A stretch of DNA of 64,000 nt from Pseudomonadota bacterium (GCA_022563255.1 JADFNS010000001.1:62001-126000); one strand, 5' to 3'; numbered from the stretch's first letter, positions 54,055 to 63,865 are shown. The notes: a model not told the origin generated them from the letters alone. Translations and numbers: made by a program.

Positions 54055-55716
54055 TTATTCGAGACCGAGTTCGGCAACGCCCTGCTGGAACGTGATATCC
54101 ACGGGGATATTCGCCTCGGTCAGTCGATCGAGGTCGGCCTGCAACTGCGCCCCGATAACGCCGCGCGTGTCGATCAATTCCCTGGCCCCCTCGTAGTCGC
54201 CATCGCCCTGCAATGTCAGCAATAGTTTCGACAGGTCCGTCATGGCCGTCGCCATGCGCTCAAAGTCGACCTTGTACCGGCCCGTTTCCACGTCGCGCAC
54301 AAACGCTCCACTCTCCAGGAAGAAACTGAAGCGCACCATATTGGCTTTGCCATGGGCGCTGGACGCGCCGAAGCGGATTGAACGGAATACGCTGGCCATG
54401 AAAGTAACGTAGTAGTCGCGCAGATCAACGTCGCCCAGCTCGCCCGCTTTGTGCAGCTCGGTAATCATATAAAGCCCAAGAACGTCGGCCTTGCCCTCCT
54501 CCATGCTGGACGCAACATCCAGCAACGCCTCGCGCACCGTGCCGCGACCGTCGATCGTGTTCTTGATGCCCAGGCCGTGCGCGACTTCGTGAAACATCGT
54601 GTTGGCAAAAAACGCATCAAAGCTAATGTGACTGCGTTGCGACTCGTCGATAAGAACATCGGCGATGGGCTCCAGAATCTTGTCGAACTTGGCCTGCATC
54701 GCGTTCTTGAGCTGTAACCGGCGGGTGCCTCGCGAGAGCTGTACCTCTTCATCGTTGGGCAGGTTAATGGCGATCGTCTTGCTGCCAGCGTTACTGTGAC
54801 CGGCGTAGTAGACGACTTGGTACGCGTTCAGATCCGAGTCGGTGCCCGGTTCCTCCCACTTGTACTCGTCGGCAACCGGCAGACCTTTCTGCAAGGCAGG
54901 GAGGAAGTCCGCAAACCGGCTCAGCCGGTCGCTCCACGCCAGGTCCTTGATGAGCACATACGCCTCATAGCCCGCGCGATAACCAAACAACGCATCTTCA
55001 TAGGTCTCGATGGCGCCGATGACGATATCGATCCGGTTGTCCCTGACGTCCATCCAGTACATGTCGCTGATCCGGTACTCGTCGCTTATGAGTGCGGCAG
55101 CACGCAGCTTCAGATAGTTCGCAAAATCAACGCTTTCGGCAAGCTTCGCCGCCTGTCGCAGCAGCGTCGCTGCCGCCTCGAGTTCTTCGGCGTAAGCGAC
55201 GTGATACGGGATCAGGTGCAGGTTTCCGTCCTGATCGCGTCGGATGATCGAATAGAGGCCTTGCTTGCCGGGCAAATACGCCTGCTCGAATTCTTCCTTG
55301 CTCATGTCGGCCGGATAGAAATTTGCCCCCAGGGGCTTGGCGCCGATTCCCTCGATAAAGGGTTTGTCGCCGTCGAGTCGGTCCCAAGGGCCGTAATTGA
55401 GTTCCGCGAAACGCCGTGCCTCGGCATTTCCGATCGAATCCAGCCAGGTCTCGTAGTCGTCGCCGTACGCCTGTCTCCAGAACAGGCCGTCCATGATTTG
55501 TGCGGCATCTATCAGCAGCTTGATCATGTCGCGCTGGTCGCCGCTCAGACTGCTCAGATCGGCGGTCAACGTAAAATCGGCATAGATTTCAGGTCTAGGG
55601 GAAACCGTTAGCAACGGCTGCACTTCGGTTTCCGGCGGCGGTGTGCCCTCGCACGAGGCGAGCAACGCCAATACGCCAAGAGCGCCGGTCAGGCACAAGT
55701 ATTTCCCAGGATTCAC
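54055..55716 (-). CDS. M49-like metallopeptidase lipoprotein with HEVAH pentapeptide
   Basis: 553 aa from GTG 55714-55716 (a TTG at 55740 is possible); GGGGGG lies a few bases upstream. The lipoprotein signal ends ASC. The zinc motif HEVAH is at residues 376-380 (bases 54577-54591), and the second metal segment EEGKAD is at 406-411. Canonical dipeptidyl peptidase III has HExxxH (HELLGH); a pentapeptide HExxH variant is known in Caldithrix. The downstream SRHISFDAFFANTMF-like context and the EExxAD match favour M49 over other families. It lies 49 bp downstream of murI. Confidence 0.8.
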   Translation of the reverse strand: MNPGKYLCLTGALGVLALLASCEGTPPPETEVQPLLTVSPRPEIYADFTLTADLSSLSGDQRDMIKLLIDAAQIMDGLFWRQAYGDDYETWLDSIGNAEARRFAELNYGPWDRLDGDKPFIEGIGAKPLGANFYPADMSKEEFEQAYLPGKQGLYSIIRRDQDGNLHLIPYHVAYAEELEAAATLLRQAAKLAESVDFANYLKLRAAALISDEYRISDMYWMDVRDNRIDIVIGAIETYEDALFGYRAGYEAYVLIKDLAWSDRLSRFADFLPALQKGLPVADEYKWEEPGTDSDLNAYQVVYYAGHSNAGSKTIAINLPNDEEVQLSRGTRRLQLKNAMQAKFDKILEPIADVLIDESQRSHISFDAFFANTMFHEVAHGLGIKNTIDGRGTVREALLDVASSMEEGKADVLGLYMITELHKAGELGDVDLRDYYVTFMASVFRSIRFGASSAHGKANMVRFSFFLESGAFVRDVETGRYKVDFERMATAMTDLSKLLLTLQGDGDYEGARELIDTRGVIGAQLQADLDRLTEANIPVDITFQQGVAELGLE

Positions 55717-55765
55717 GATTTCCCCCCGCAGCGAATTCAATCGGTCATTATTGCACAGCGGCCGA

Positions 55766-56593
55766 TCACAGATCGACGAGCTCGATGTCGTCTGCCGTTA
55801 GTGAGCGCCCGAGAAAAAAACCGCCCACGCGCGCAAAACGCGTGACGCCGTCTGTGGCCAGCAACTGCACACGACCGGGCTTTTCGGTGTCGTTAAGGAT
55901 CGCATTCGCATCCAGCACCTGCCGGACCACGGCCGCCGTGGTTCCGGCGGAATCAACCACTGCGACTCCCTCTCCCGCTACGGCCACGATCGTAGCGCGC
56001 AGCAGCGGGAAGTGCGTGCAGCCCAGTATGATGCTGTCCGGAACGAAAGAGTCCTCGCGAGCCTCGTCCAGATAACGACGCACGATGGCAGTGGCGATGA
56101 CTCCGACGACCCAACCCTCCTCGGCCAGCGCGACCAGCATCTCGCAGGACTGCTCGCGAACCTGCGCATCGGCATCGCGCGCAAGGATCGCTTCGCGATA
56201 GGCCCCGAGCCGCACCGTTGCTTCCGTTGCGAGCACCAGATGCGCGCCTCCGGGTCGTGCAGCGACAGCGGCCATTGCCCCAGGTTCGACGACGCCTATG
56301 ACCGGTACAGGCTCCATTTGTCGTCGCAGCGCGTCCAGCGCCACGGCCGACGCCGTATTGCAGGCCACGACGAGCAGCTTGATACCCTGCTCCTGCAGCC
56401 TGGCCGTGGCCTGTATGGCGTAGCGCTCAATGGACGCCGGACTCTTGGTCCCGTACGGAAGCCGGGCGGTATCGCCGAGGTAGACCAGGTTTTCCTGTGG
56501 CAATTCCTCACGTATCGCCTTGAGAACGGTCAATCCGCCGACCCCGGAATCGAATACGCCGATGGGCAACGATGTGTTGTTGATTTCCGTCAT
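55766..56593 (-). CDS. murI: Glutamate racemase
   Basis: Cofactor-independent racemase supplying D-glutamate for peptidoglycan. 275 aa. The two catalytic cysteines are in VVACNTASA and GCTHFPLL, and the N-terminal signature is IGVFDSGVGGLTV, with YLGDTARLPYG after it. The start is ATG 56591-56593. It is the first gene of the minus-strand run with the lipoprotein peptidases, and its promoter must lie in the 74-bp divergent gap to the SRPBCC gene at 56668. Confidence 0.95.
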   Translation of the reverse strand: MTEINNTSLPIGVFDSGVGGLTVLKAIREELPQENLVYLGDTARLPYGTKSPASIERYAIQATARLQEQGIKLLVVACNTASAVALDALRRQMEPVPVIGVVEPGAMAAVAARPGGAHLVLATEATVRLGAYREAILARDADAQVREQSCEMLVALAEEGWVVGVIATAIVRRYLDEAREDSFVPDSIILGCTHFPLLRATIVAVAGEGVAVVDSAGTTAAVVRQVLDANAILNDTEKPGRVQLLATDGVTRFARVGGFFLGRSLTADDIELVDL

Positions 56594-56667
56594 AGACCCA
56601 TTGTGCCCAATGAACGCTTTCTGTGGAATAATTCCGGCCGCTAGGACGTTTAAGGAAATTCTCCATT

Positions 56668-57681
56668 GTGCAAAAACTGATCTACTGGGTCGGCGCCCTG
56701 TTCGCGCTGTTAATCATTATCGGCTTCGCCCTGCCGCGGACGCACCGGGTTGAGGCCACAATCGAGATAGACGCCCACCAGGCGACGGTATTTGCGCTCG
56801 TCAACGATTTCAGGCGTATTTCACAATGGTCTCCGTGGGCCGAAAACGATCCGAACGCGCGCATCCTGTATTTGGGAGCTCATCGGGGCCAGGATGCCAG
56901 CGTTACGTGGGACGGCGCCATCAGTGGCGGCGGAACGCAGTTAATTACACAGAGTCGGCCCGATGAGTACGTTGAAATCGTGCTGAGTCCCGGCGAACCC
57001 GGCGCAGCGAAGTCGTGGTTTTCACTGACGCCGGGTGTTGGCACGACGATTGTGACCTGGGGATTCGAGGCCGATTACGGCATGAACATCGTCGGTCGCT
57101 ACTTTGCACCCATGCTCAGCAGCATCGTTGCGCGCGACTACAACGACAGGCTCGCACGATTGAAGGAATTTGCCGAGGGTTTGCCCGCCGCCAACTTCGG
57201 CGACATTGACATCCAGCACCTGTTCGTCGAGGCCACCGAGATCGCCTTCCTGCCGACAACGTCTGAACCTGAGCCCGCAGCCATATCGGAAGCAATGGGG
57301 AGCGCGTATTTCCAGATTCTGAACTTTATCGACGCGCGGGGTCTTACAGATGCCGGCGCACCCTTATCGATCATGCGCAACTTCAACGGCGCGAAGCTGA
57401 CGTTTGACGCGGCCATTCCGGTCAGAGGCCTCACTGAGGATGCGCCGCGCGACGGTAGCGGCGTGAAAATCGGCGCGACGTATGCCGGGGCCGTTATTCG
57501 GGTCGGGCATGTAGGCTCCTACAGGCTGTTAACCGGCACGCACCGGAAAATGTCTGCGTATCTGGCCGCACTGGGCATCGAGCGCAATGGCGCTGCGTGG
57601 GAATCGTATGTAAGTGATCCGAGCAAGGTGCCGGAAGAGGACCTGCTGACCTACGTATACTATCCGATCAAGGTCGACTAA
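56668..57681 (+). CDS. Membrane-anchored SRPBCC / GyrI-like effector-binding protein
   Basis: 337 aa, starting at GTG 56668. There is an N-terminal transmembrane or signal segment (IYWVGALFALLIIIGFAL), then an SRPBCC polyketide-cyclase-like domain (about 25-175, with RISQWSPWAENDPNA), then a GyrI/AraC effector-binding-like domain (about 185-337, GVKIGATYAGAVIRVGHVGSY and YVYYPI). The two-domain layout is known in several bacteria and suggests hydrophobic-ligand sensing at the membrane, which is inference. It is convergent with the next gene, with overlapping stop bases (CTAA). Confidence 0.8.
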   Translation: MQKLIYWVGALFALLIIIGFALPRTHRVEATIEIDAHQATVFALVNDFRRISQWSPWAENDPNARILYLGAHRGQDASVTWDGAISGGGTQLITQSRPDEYVEIVLSPGEPGAAKSWFSLTPGVGTTIVTWGFEADYGMNIVGRYFAPMLSSIVARDYNDRLARLKEFAEGLPAANFGDIDIQHLFVEATEIAFLPTTSEPEPAAISEAMGSAYFQILNFIDARGLTDAGAPLSIMRNFNGAKLTFDAAIPVRGLTEDAPRDGSGVKIGATYAGAVIRVGHVGSYRLLTGTHRKMSAYLAALGIERNGAAWESYVSDPSKVPEEDLLTYVYYPIKVD

Positions 57682-58055
57682 ACGGACTTCACGAGGAACG
57701 GCGGGACCCTGGCGTCCCCGGTATCAATCAGCGGCAGGCTAGCCTGACTGTCGTCCTGCATTCGAACCATCTCCCCGAACAGTGCAACAACCGAGGCCGC
57801 GCACTCGCTGGCCTCGTTCAGCGACATCTTGCGGACCGAGGCACAGGTTGCCCCCTCACCGTTGAGCGGTACGACCTGCTGCATATGGCGCCTGAGGTCC
57901 GCGAACGGCTGCTGCAGTGTGAGCGGCAATTCATCGTCCTCAATAGCCGCCAGATTGTCTTCGTAGGCCCTGATAAGCCTTTGTTTTATATGACCATGCC
58001 CAGCCAGCACCGTGAGTGCGGCGTGAAAGCGATTGACGTGGTTCGTCATTGCCAC
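57678..58055 (-). CDS. Conserved hypothetical protein
   Basis: 125 aa, no recognised domain. From ATG 58053-58055 (or the Met two codons later) it is mostly helical, with a central RMLLN-free region RRHMQQVVPLNGEGATCASV and RKMSLNEASECA. It looks genuinely coding: the segments KQRLIRAYEDNL and LPLTLQQPFADL are typical of a conserved small cytosolic protein. It is upstream of nothing on its strand except ileS, across 174 bp, and convergent with the SRPBCC gene. No function proposed. Confidence 0.65.
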   Translation of the reverse strand: MAMTNHVNRFHAALTVLAGHGHIKQRLIRAYEDNLAAIEDDELPLTLQQPFADLRRHMQQVVPLNGEGATCASVRKMSLNEASECAASVVALFGEMVRMQDDSQASLPLIDTGDARVPPFLVKSV

Positions 58056-58229
58056 TCCAGCGTTTTATCTTATTGTCATGCCGCTCAACCCTCTCGGCGG
58101 CTTGTACGCTTTTATTGTTGGAGTTGACCACCTCCTGTAGCCCGGCCCCCTGCAGAACCTGAAATCCCTTTCGCTACTCCCTATCTATCAAAATGTTGCG
58201 CGCTGTTGTTATATCAGATTTTCTAAACG

Positions 58230-61200
58230 CTACGCAAGTTCCGTCCGCTTGCGGAACTCGATCGTCCAGACCTCATCGCCGAGCTCCCGCTGCTCCGAAA
58301 ACAGTGGCTTAGACTGTCCGACGTCCCATATGGTCGCCAAAGTCTCGCTCATGATGTATTCGCGGTGCACCGACAGGGCTTTTTCGACGGCCGCGGTACC
58401 CGAAATACCGAGCGCAATGCGGTCCGAGACCTCAAGACCGGCCTGTTTCCGCGCGTCTTGCACGGAGCGCACGATATCCCGCGCAAATCCTTCGTTGATC
58501 AGGTCGTCGTTCAGAGTTGTGTCCAGCGCCGTAAGGTATCCCGAGTCCTCGGCACAGGCGTAGCCCTCGGCCGAACTCGTTTCAATGAGTACGTCATCGC
58601 CCCCAAGCGTGATCGTCCGGTCGCCCACGGTAATTTCGAAGGTCTCTCCGCTCGCGGCCGCGCTGGCGATCGCACCACCATCGGCCTCTGCAAGCGCCGC
58701 GCGAATGGCCGGGATCAGCTTGCCGTACTGTTTGCCGATGCGCGGCAGATTTGGCTTGATTCGGTAGCTGACAAGCCCCGCATCGCGAGCGATGAACTCG
58801 ATCGCCTTGACATTGAGCTCCTCAAGAATCTGCTCCTGATGCGCTTCCAGCGCCCTGGCGGCCGCGTCGCTCGGAGCACGAACCAAAAGCCGCGCCAGCG
58901 GTTGCCGCGTGCGAATTCCCGACTGCACGCGCGCGGCACGTGCCAGTCCGACAACTTTCTGCACGACATCGATATCGAACAGCAACGCATCGTTCTGCCA
59001 CTGCGGGTCCGCCTCGGGCCACGCCGTCATGTGCACGGATTCGGGCGCGTCCGGATCGACTCCGCGGACCAGATTCTGGTACATGTTCTCAGCCAGGAAC
59101 GGCATGAACGGCGCCATCAGTTTATGCGCCGCGTGCAGGCACTCGTACAACGTCAGGTAGGCCGCCTGGGTATCTTCGGGATCGGTCGATTTCCAAAACC
59201 GGCGGCGATTGCGGCGCACGTACCAGTTGCTCAGCTGGTCGACAAACGACTCCAGCGCCTCACCAGCCGTCTTTGCGTCAAAGTCGTCCAGAGCGTCCGT
59301 CACGGTCGTAATGGTCTTGTGCAACAGCGCCAGCGCCCAGCGATCGATCTCAGGACGATCTTGTAAAGGGATATTGCGGCCGAGGTCCACTTCGTCGAGG
59401 CGTGCGTACAACACGAAAAAACTGTACGTATTCCAGAAGGTATTGATAAACGAGCTCGCCACATCGGCCACGATCTCCACCGAGACGCGCTTGGGCACGT
59501 CCGGCGACAGACGTGCGAGGAAATACCAGCGCAGCGCATCGGCGCCCACGGTGTCGAAGACGTCGTAGGGATCGATAATGTTGCCGATTGATTTCGACAT
59601 TTTCTTGCCATTTTTGTCAACGATCAGGTTCAGGCAAATGACGTTCTTGAACGCCACAGAATCCGACACCAGCGTCGAGATGGCGTGCATGGTGTAAAAC
59701 CAGCCCCGCGTCTGGTCGATGGCCTCACAAATGTAGTCGGCCGGAAAATGCTTTTCGAATTTGTCCTTATTTTCGAACGGGTAATGCCATTGGGCGTAGG
59801 GCATGGCTCCCGAATCGAACCAGCAGTCGATTACCTCGGGCACGCGCCGCCAGGTTTTACCGTCATTCTCGTACGTGATCTCGTCGACGGCGGGCCGATG
59901 CAGATCCAGTTCACTGAGCTCGCTGCCTGTCAGTTGCTCCAACTCGCTGACGGAACCAATGCAGTGATAGCCGCCCTCGCCGTCGGTCCAGATGGGCAGT
60001 GGCGTGCCCCAGAAGCGCTCGCGCGACAATGCCCAGTCAACATTGTTTTCGAGCCACTTGCCGAACCGGCCGTCGCGGATATGTTTGGGCACCCAGTTGA
60101 CGCTTTGGTTGAGCTCGGTCAGGCGATCACGAAACTTCGAGGTGCGGATATACCAGGCGTTCTTCGCGTAGTAGATGATCGGATCACCTGTGCGCCAACC
60201 GAACGGATAATTGTGTTTGAGGCGCTCGGAGCGAAACATTGCGCCGCACTCTTTGAGTATGCGAATAAGCGGCTTGTCTGCGTCTTTGAAGAACATGCCG
60301 GCGACGGGTTCAACGATATCGATGAAGTTGCCGTCGAGCCCTACGCTATGGACGACCGGCAAGTCGTGCTGTTGACCCAGCGCCAGGTCGTCCACCCCAT
60401 AGGCCGGCGCAATGTGCACGACACCGGTGCCATCGTCGGTACTAACGAAATCAGCGGCAAAGACCTGAAACGCGTTCGCCGCGTCAACCTCGTGGTAGTT
60501 GAACATTTGCTCGTAGCGCGTGCCCACCAGGTCGGATCCTTTGACGGTCTTGACTACCGTGTGCTCGATATCGCGAAACACGGCCTCGCGCAGCGCCTCG
60601 GCCACGATGAGTGTCTGACCTTCAGATTCGCAATAGCTGTAATCGATGTCCACGCCAACCGCGAGCGCCAGGTTCGATGGCAACGTCCATGGCGTCGTCG
60701 TCCAGACAAGGAAAAAGGTCTCGTCCTCGCCCTGCACGCGGAAGCGAACCGTGATGGACGGGTCTTCCACCTCCTTGTAGCCGAGAGCCAGTTCGTGCGA
60801 TGACAGCGTGGCCCCGATACGTGGGTCGTAGGGCACCACTTTGTAGCCGCGATAGATAAGGCCCTTGTCCCAGATTTTCTGCAGCAGATTCCAGACAGAC
60901 TCGACGTAGCTGTTGTTCAGCGTGTAATAAGCCTCATCCAGATTGACCCAGAAACCCATGCGTTCCGTCATTTTTTCCCAATCGCCGATGTAGCGCATGA
61001 CCGACTCGCGACAACGCCGGGTGAATTCCTCGATGCCTACCTTCTCCTCAATCTCCTTCTTGTCGAAAATTCCGAGTTCTTTTTCGACCTCGTGTTCGAC
61101 CGGCAAGCCGTGTGTATCCCAACCTGCCTTTCGCGGCACGTAGTAACCCCGCATGGTTTTGTAGCGGGGGAAAATATCCTTGAAGCTGCGCGCCAGCACA

Positions 61201-61376
61201 TGATGAATGCCCGGCCGCCCGTTGGCCGTCGGCGGACCTTCATTGAAACTGAACTGCGGACCCCCTGCGGACTGTTTGAGCGTCTTTGCGAACACGTCGT
61301 GTTCGCGCCAGAATTCCAAAACTTCCGTTTCGAGGGTGGGCCCGTCGTAGCGGCTGGATACTTCTCTAAATGACAA
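58230..61376 (-). CDS. ileS: Isoleucyl-tRNA synthetase, IleS2 type with GXHH motif
   Basis: Charges tRNA-Ile with isoleucine. 1048 aa, longer than the E. coli type (938) and like the eukaryote-related IleRS2 clade, which tolerates mupirocin. The first signature reads GPPTANGRPGIHHVLA: Gly56-Ile57-His58-His59 instead of the canonical HxGH, the swapped GXHH reported to give very strong mupirocin resistance. KMSKS is intact at 592-596 (bases 59589-59603). Editing-domain segments are present, with TTTPWTLPSNLALAVG typical of the CP1 domain. The start is ATG 61374-61376. No second ileS is in the window. Confidence 0.95.
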   Translation of the reverse strand: MSFREVSSRYDGPTLETEVLEFWREHDVFAKTLKQSAGGPQFSFNEGPPTANGRPGIHHVLARSFKDIFPRYKTMRGYYVPRKAGWDTHGLPVEHEVEKELGIFDKKEIEEKVGIEEFTRRCRESVMRYIGDWEKMTERMGFWVNLDEAYYTLNNSYVESVWNLLQKIWDKGLIYRGYKVVPYDPRIGATLSSHELALGYKEVEDPSITVRFRVQGEDETFFLVWTTTPWTLPSNLALAVGVDIDYSYCESEGQTLIVAEALREAVFRDIEHTVVKTVKGSDLVGTRYEQMFNYHEVDAANAFQVFAADFVSTDDGTGVVHIAPAYGVDDLALGQQHDLPVVHSVGLDGNFIDIVEPVAGMFFKDADKPLIRILKECGAMFRSERLKHNYPFGWRTGDPIIYYAKNAWYIRTSKFRDRLTELNQSVNWVPKHIRDGRFGKWLENNVDWALSRERFWGTPLPIWTDGEGGYHCIGSVSELEQLTGSELSELDLHRPAVDEITYENDGKTWRRVPEVIDCWFDSGAMPYAQWHYPFENKDKFEKHFPADYICEAIDQTRGWFYTMHAISTLVSDSVAFKNVICLNLIVDKNGKKMSKSIGNIIDPYDVFDTVGADALRWYFLARLSPDVPKRVSVEIVADVASSFINTFWNTYSFFVLYARLDEVDLGRNIPLQDRPEIDRWALALLHKTITTVTDALDDFDAKTAGEALESFVDQLSNWYVRRNRRRFWKSTDPEDTQAAYLTLYECLHAAHKLMAPFMPFLAENMYQNLVRGVDPDAPESVHMTAWPEADPQWQNDALLFDIDVVQKVVGLARAARVQSGIRTRQPLARLLVRAPSDAAARALEAHQEQILEELNVKAIEFIARDAGLVSYRIKPNLPRIGKQYGKLIPAIRAALAEADGGAIASAAASGETFEITVGDRTITLGGDDVLIETSSAEGYACAEDSGYLTALDTTLNDDLINEGFARDIVRSVQDARKQAGLEVSDRIALGISGTAAVEKALSVHREYIMSETLATIWDVGQSKPLFSEQRELGDEVWTIEFRKRTELA

Positions 61377-61476
61377 TGCGATTACTCCGAAAACGATTTC
61401 GGCAAATTAGGGGACAGTCACCTTAATTGCAAGATCAATAGTCGATCAGCTCAGGCTCCCGTGATTTGCGACGCGT

Positions 61477-62871
61477 CTATTGCCGGCTGGAAAAATCGGT
61501 GTTGGAGAAAATTCTCGGCTTTTGGGCGTCGGCCAGTCGGTCCACCAGACGTCTGACCTGTTGCACCAGTCTGACGCGCGTCGCACGCAAGTCCTCCAAT
61601 TCGGCCCTCAGTCTCGTGAGCCGCAGGATCGATACCATCGACATGAGCAAGCTGGCTTCTGCCTCAATCAAGCGCACCGACACAAAAAAGCTCATCGTCA
61701 GACTCGCCACAGCACCCATCGCCCACCAAAAACCAAACAGGTTCCAGACGGTCAGCGCGATAACCAGGTACAGAAGGGGTAACAGCAAGATCGTCGCAAA
61801 TACTTTGATCGTCGCAATATCATCCATCTCGTAGCTGAACTTCTCGCCGACAACCGCCGCAATCCAACCCACCGGCAGGTGCAACAGGGCGCCCGGTATC
61901 GCGACCGGCAATAACAGCAACATCGTAAGAAACCGTGTTGTCAGGCGCCGAAAAGCCTTGCCGGCAGACATCGGTTTGCGGAGTTGGTGGTCCTTGATGC
62001 CAAGCATATCCAGGCGTGACTGATAGTCCTCAACGTCGTCGCGAAACTGTCTCATCTCCTTATCGTCGGTGGCATGCAGGTAGCCGTCAACGAAGCGCCG
62101 GTTCAATTCAACATAGACGCCCGGTGAGAGATTGGCGGTGGCCGGTTTATAGAGGCGACGCGCTGCTTGCACAAATCTTAAGGTGCGCCAGTCGGGCGCA
62201 TTGAGCGTGACGTTCCTGAGTGCCTGAGCAAGATGCTCGGTCAGTTTTCGTACCGTATTCTGTTCGTCGGCTTTGAATTCCTCTAGCCACTCGTCTTCGA
62301 TGACAATGGGCTCGCCGAATTCAATGAGCACCTGGCTGCGAAAGCGATGCCGGTGAATGTAGTTGAGGCCGCAAGGAACAATGGTCACTTTGACCTTGCC
62401 GCGAGCGGCGACCGCCAACGCGATGCGCGCTGTGCCCGTCTTGAGTTTCGCCAGCTGCGACTCGACGTGGCTCACGCCTTCGGGAAAAATTCCCATGCAA
62501 TTACCCAACTCCATAACTTCGTAAAGTTTGTCGAAGGCTTTTGAGTTGTCGACCTCGCCGCCGTGGTCCTCCCGGCGGTAGACCGGCACCGCACCGGTCA
62601 CATCGAGTATCTGCCCGAGCATCCAATATTTCCAAAGCTTCGCATCGACCATGAAATGCAATGGCCAGCGCCCACACCGCGCCATCAGCAACCAGCCATC
62701 CATCAGCGCATTGGGATGATTGCCGGCAAAGATCACCGGCCCGCTCGCCGGGACGTTCTCCCTGCCGACGACATCGATTCGCCGGAAAAAAGTATTCGTG
62801 ATTACCTGTATCAGCGTGATGAACAGACGCTGGACCATGCCGGGCTCCGCTTTGTTGTCAGACTCGCTCAC
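61477..62871 (-). CDS. PlsC-family acyltransferase (1-acylglycerol-3-phosphate or related)
   Basis: 464 aa. The N-terminal acyltransferase domain has FAGNHPNALMDGWLLM (NHxxxxxD-type) and IFPEGVSH (motif III). The His-to-Asp spacing is one residue longer than the HX4D of PlsC, as in the SCT1/GPT2-like glycerol-phosphate acyltransferase group. Two or more hydrophobic segments follow (about 325-420), so it is a membrane protein. The C-terminal region is basic and coiled. It lies 100 bp upstream (in its own direction) of ileS. Exact acceptor unknown. Confidence 0.82.
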   Translation of the reverse strand: MSESDNKAEPGMVQRLFITLIQVITNTFFRRIDVVGRENVPASGPVIFAGNHPNALMDGWLLMARCGRWPLHFMVDAKLWKYWMLGQILDVTGAVPVYRREDHGGEVDNSKAFDKLYEVMELGNCMGIFPEGVSHVESQLAKLKTGTARIALAVAARGKVKVTIVPCGLNYIHRHRFRSQVLIEFGEPIVIEDEWLEEFKADEQNTVRKLTEHLAQALRNVTLNAPDWRTLRFVQAARRLYKPATANLSPGVYVELNRRFVDGYLHATDDKEMRQFRDDVEDYQSRLDMLGIKDHQLRKPMSAGKAFRRLTTRFLTMLLLLPVAIPGALLHLPVGWIAAVVGEKFSYEMDDIATIKVFATILLLPLLYLVIALTVWNLFGFWWAMGAVASLTMSFFVSVRLIEAEASLLMSMVSILRLTRLRAELEDLRATRVRLVQQVRRLVDRLADAQKPRIFSNTDFSSRQ

Positions 62872-62892
62872 TTTGCGATCTCAGGTGCTTTG

Positions 62893-63843
62893 ATGTCAAA
62901 TGGCCCGATGTTCCCGAATCCGCACTTTGTTGAGACCAACGGCATTCGCATGGCCGTGTACGAGCGTGGCGAAGGCCCCGCAGTGGTGATGCTGCACGGA
63001 TTCCCCGAACTCGCCTATTCCTGGCGGCATCAACTTCCGGTCCTTGCCGCGGCGGGCTACCGCGCCATCGCGCTGGACCAGCGTGGCTACGGCCAGACAG
63101 ATGCACCGCCCGGTGTGGCGAACTATTGCATTGGCGAACTGATAAAAGATGTACACGGACTGCTGGACGCCCTGAACCTTGAGAACGCGACGTTTATCGG
63201 GCACGACTGGGGCGCACTGGTGCTGTGGCACATGGCGATGATCGCGCCACAACGTATCAAGAAGCTCATCATCCTGAATATTCCGCATTTCCCTCGTGCG
63301 CCGATCGATCCCATCGACATCATGCGCAAGCGATTTGGCGACGATTTCTACATCGTCAACTTTCAGGACTCCGACGCCGCGGATCGGGCGTTCGCCGCGG
63401 ATCCAGTGCACTTTTTCAACATGATGATGCGCAAGCGACAAATTTCCCGTGAGCAATTCGAGCAACTGCCGGCGGCAAAGAAATCACTGAGCCTGCTTAA
63501 AGTCATCGCCAGAAAGGACGGTAGCGGCGATGCTTTGCTATCCGATCAGGAGCGGGATTACTTCGCCAACGCTTTTGCGCACAGCGGATTCACGGGTCCC
63601 ATCAACTGGTATCGAAACTGGACGCGAAACTGGGAAGCGCTGGACGGAGTGGACCAGACGATCGGGATTCCAACGCTTTTCATCGGCGCCGACAATGACA
63701 CGATCATTGCGCCGGAACACATCGAGGCGATGAAACCGCTGGTCACCAATCTCACTATTCACATGTTGCGCAATTGCGGCCACTGGAGCCAGCAGGAGCA
63801 ACCCGAGGAGGTGAACCGGGTGATTCTGGAGTGGTTGTCTTAA
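62893..63843 (+). CDS. Epoxide-hydrolase-like alpha/beta hydrolase
   Basis: 316 aa from ATG 62893 (CAGGTG nine bases before it). The fold core: HGFPE at residues 35-39 (oxyanion loop), nucleophile Asp105 in IGHDWGALV, catalytic His297 in NCGHWSQQEQP. A lid Tyr, as in epoxide hydrolases, is probably in NWYRNW. Halide-binding Trp after Asp105 (DWG) also leaves haloalkane dehalogenase activity possible; the epoxide-hydrolase call rests on the lid Tyr and HGFPE. It is divergent from the acyltransferase gene with 21 bp between starts. Confidence 0.85.
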   Translation: MSNGPMFPNPHFVETNGIRMAVYERGEGPAVVMLHGFPELAYSWRHQLPVLAAAGYRAIALDQRGYGQTDAPPGVANYCIGELIKDVHGLLDALNLENATFIGHDWGALVLWHMAMIAPQRIKKLIILNIPHFPRAPIDPIDIMRKRFGDDFYIVNFQDSDAADRAFAADPVHFFNMMMRKRQISREQFEQLPAAKKSLSLLKVIARKDGSGDALLSDQERDYFANAFAHSGFTGPINWYRNWTRNWEALDGVDQTIGIPTLFIGADNDTIIAPEHIEAMKPLVTNLTIHMLRNCGHWSQQEQPEEVNRVILEWLS

Positions 63844-63865
63844 GTCACGTGACGTCAAGGATGAA

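Noticed and set aside
54796-55611. 271-codon open frame opposite the M49-like gene
   Set aside because: Antisense; no signal, motif or start context.
59685-60803. 372-codon open frame on the plus strand opposite ileS
   Set aside because: Antisense to a fully conserved IleRS, and its composition mirrors the sense codons.
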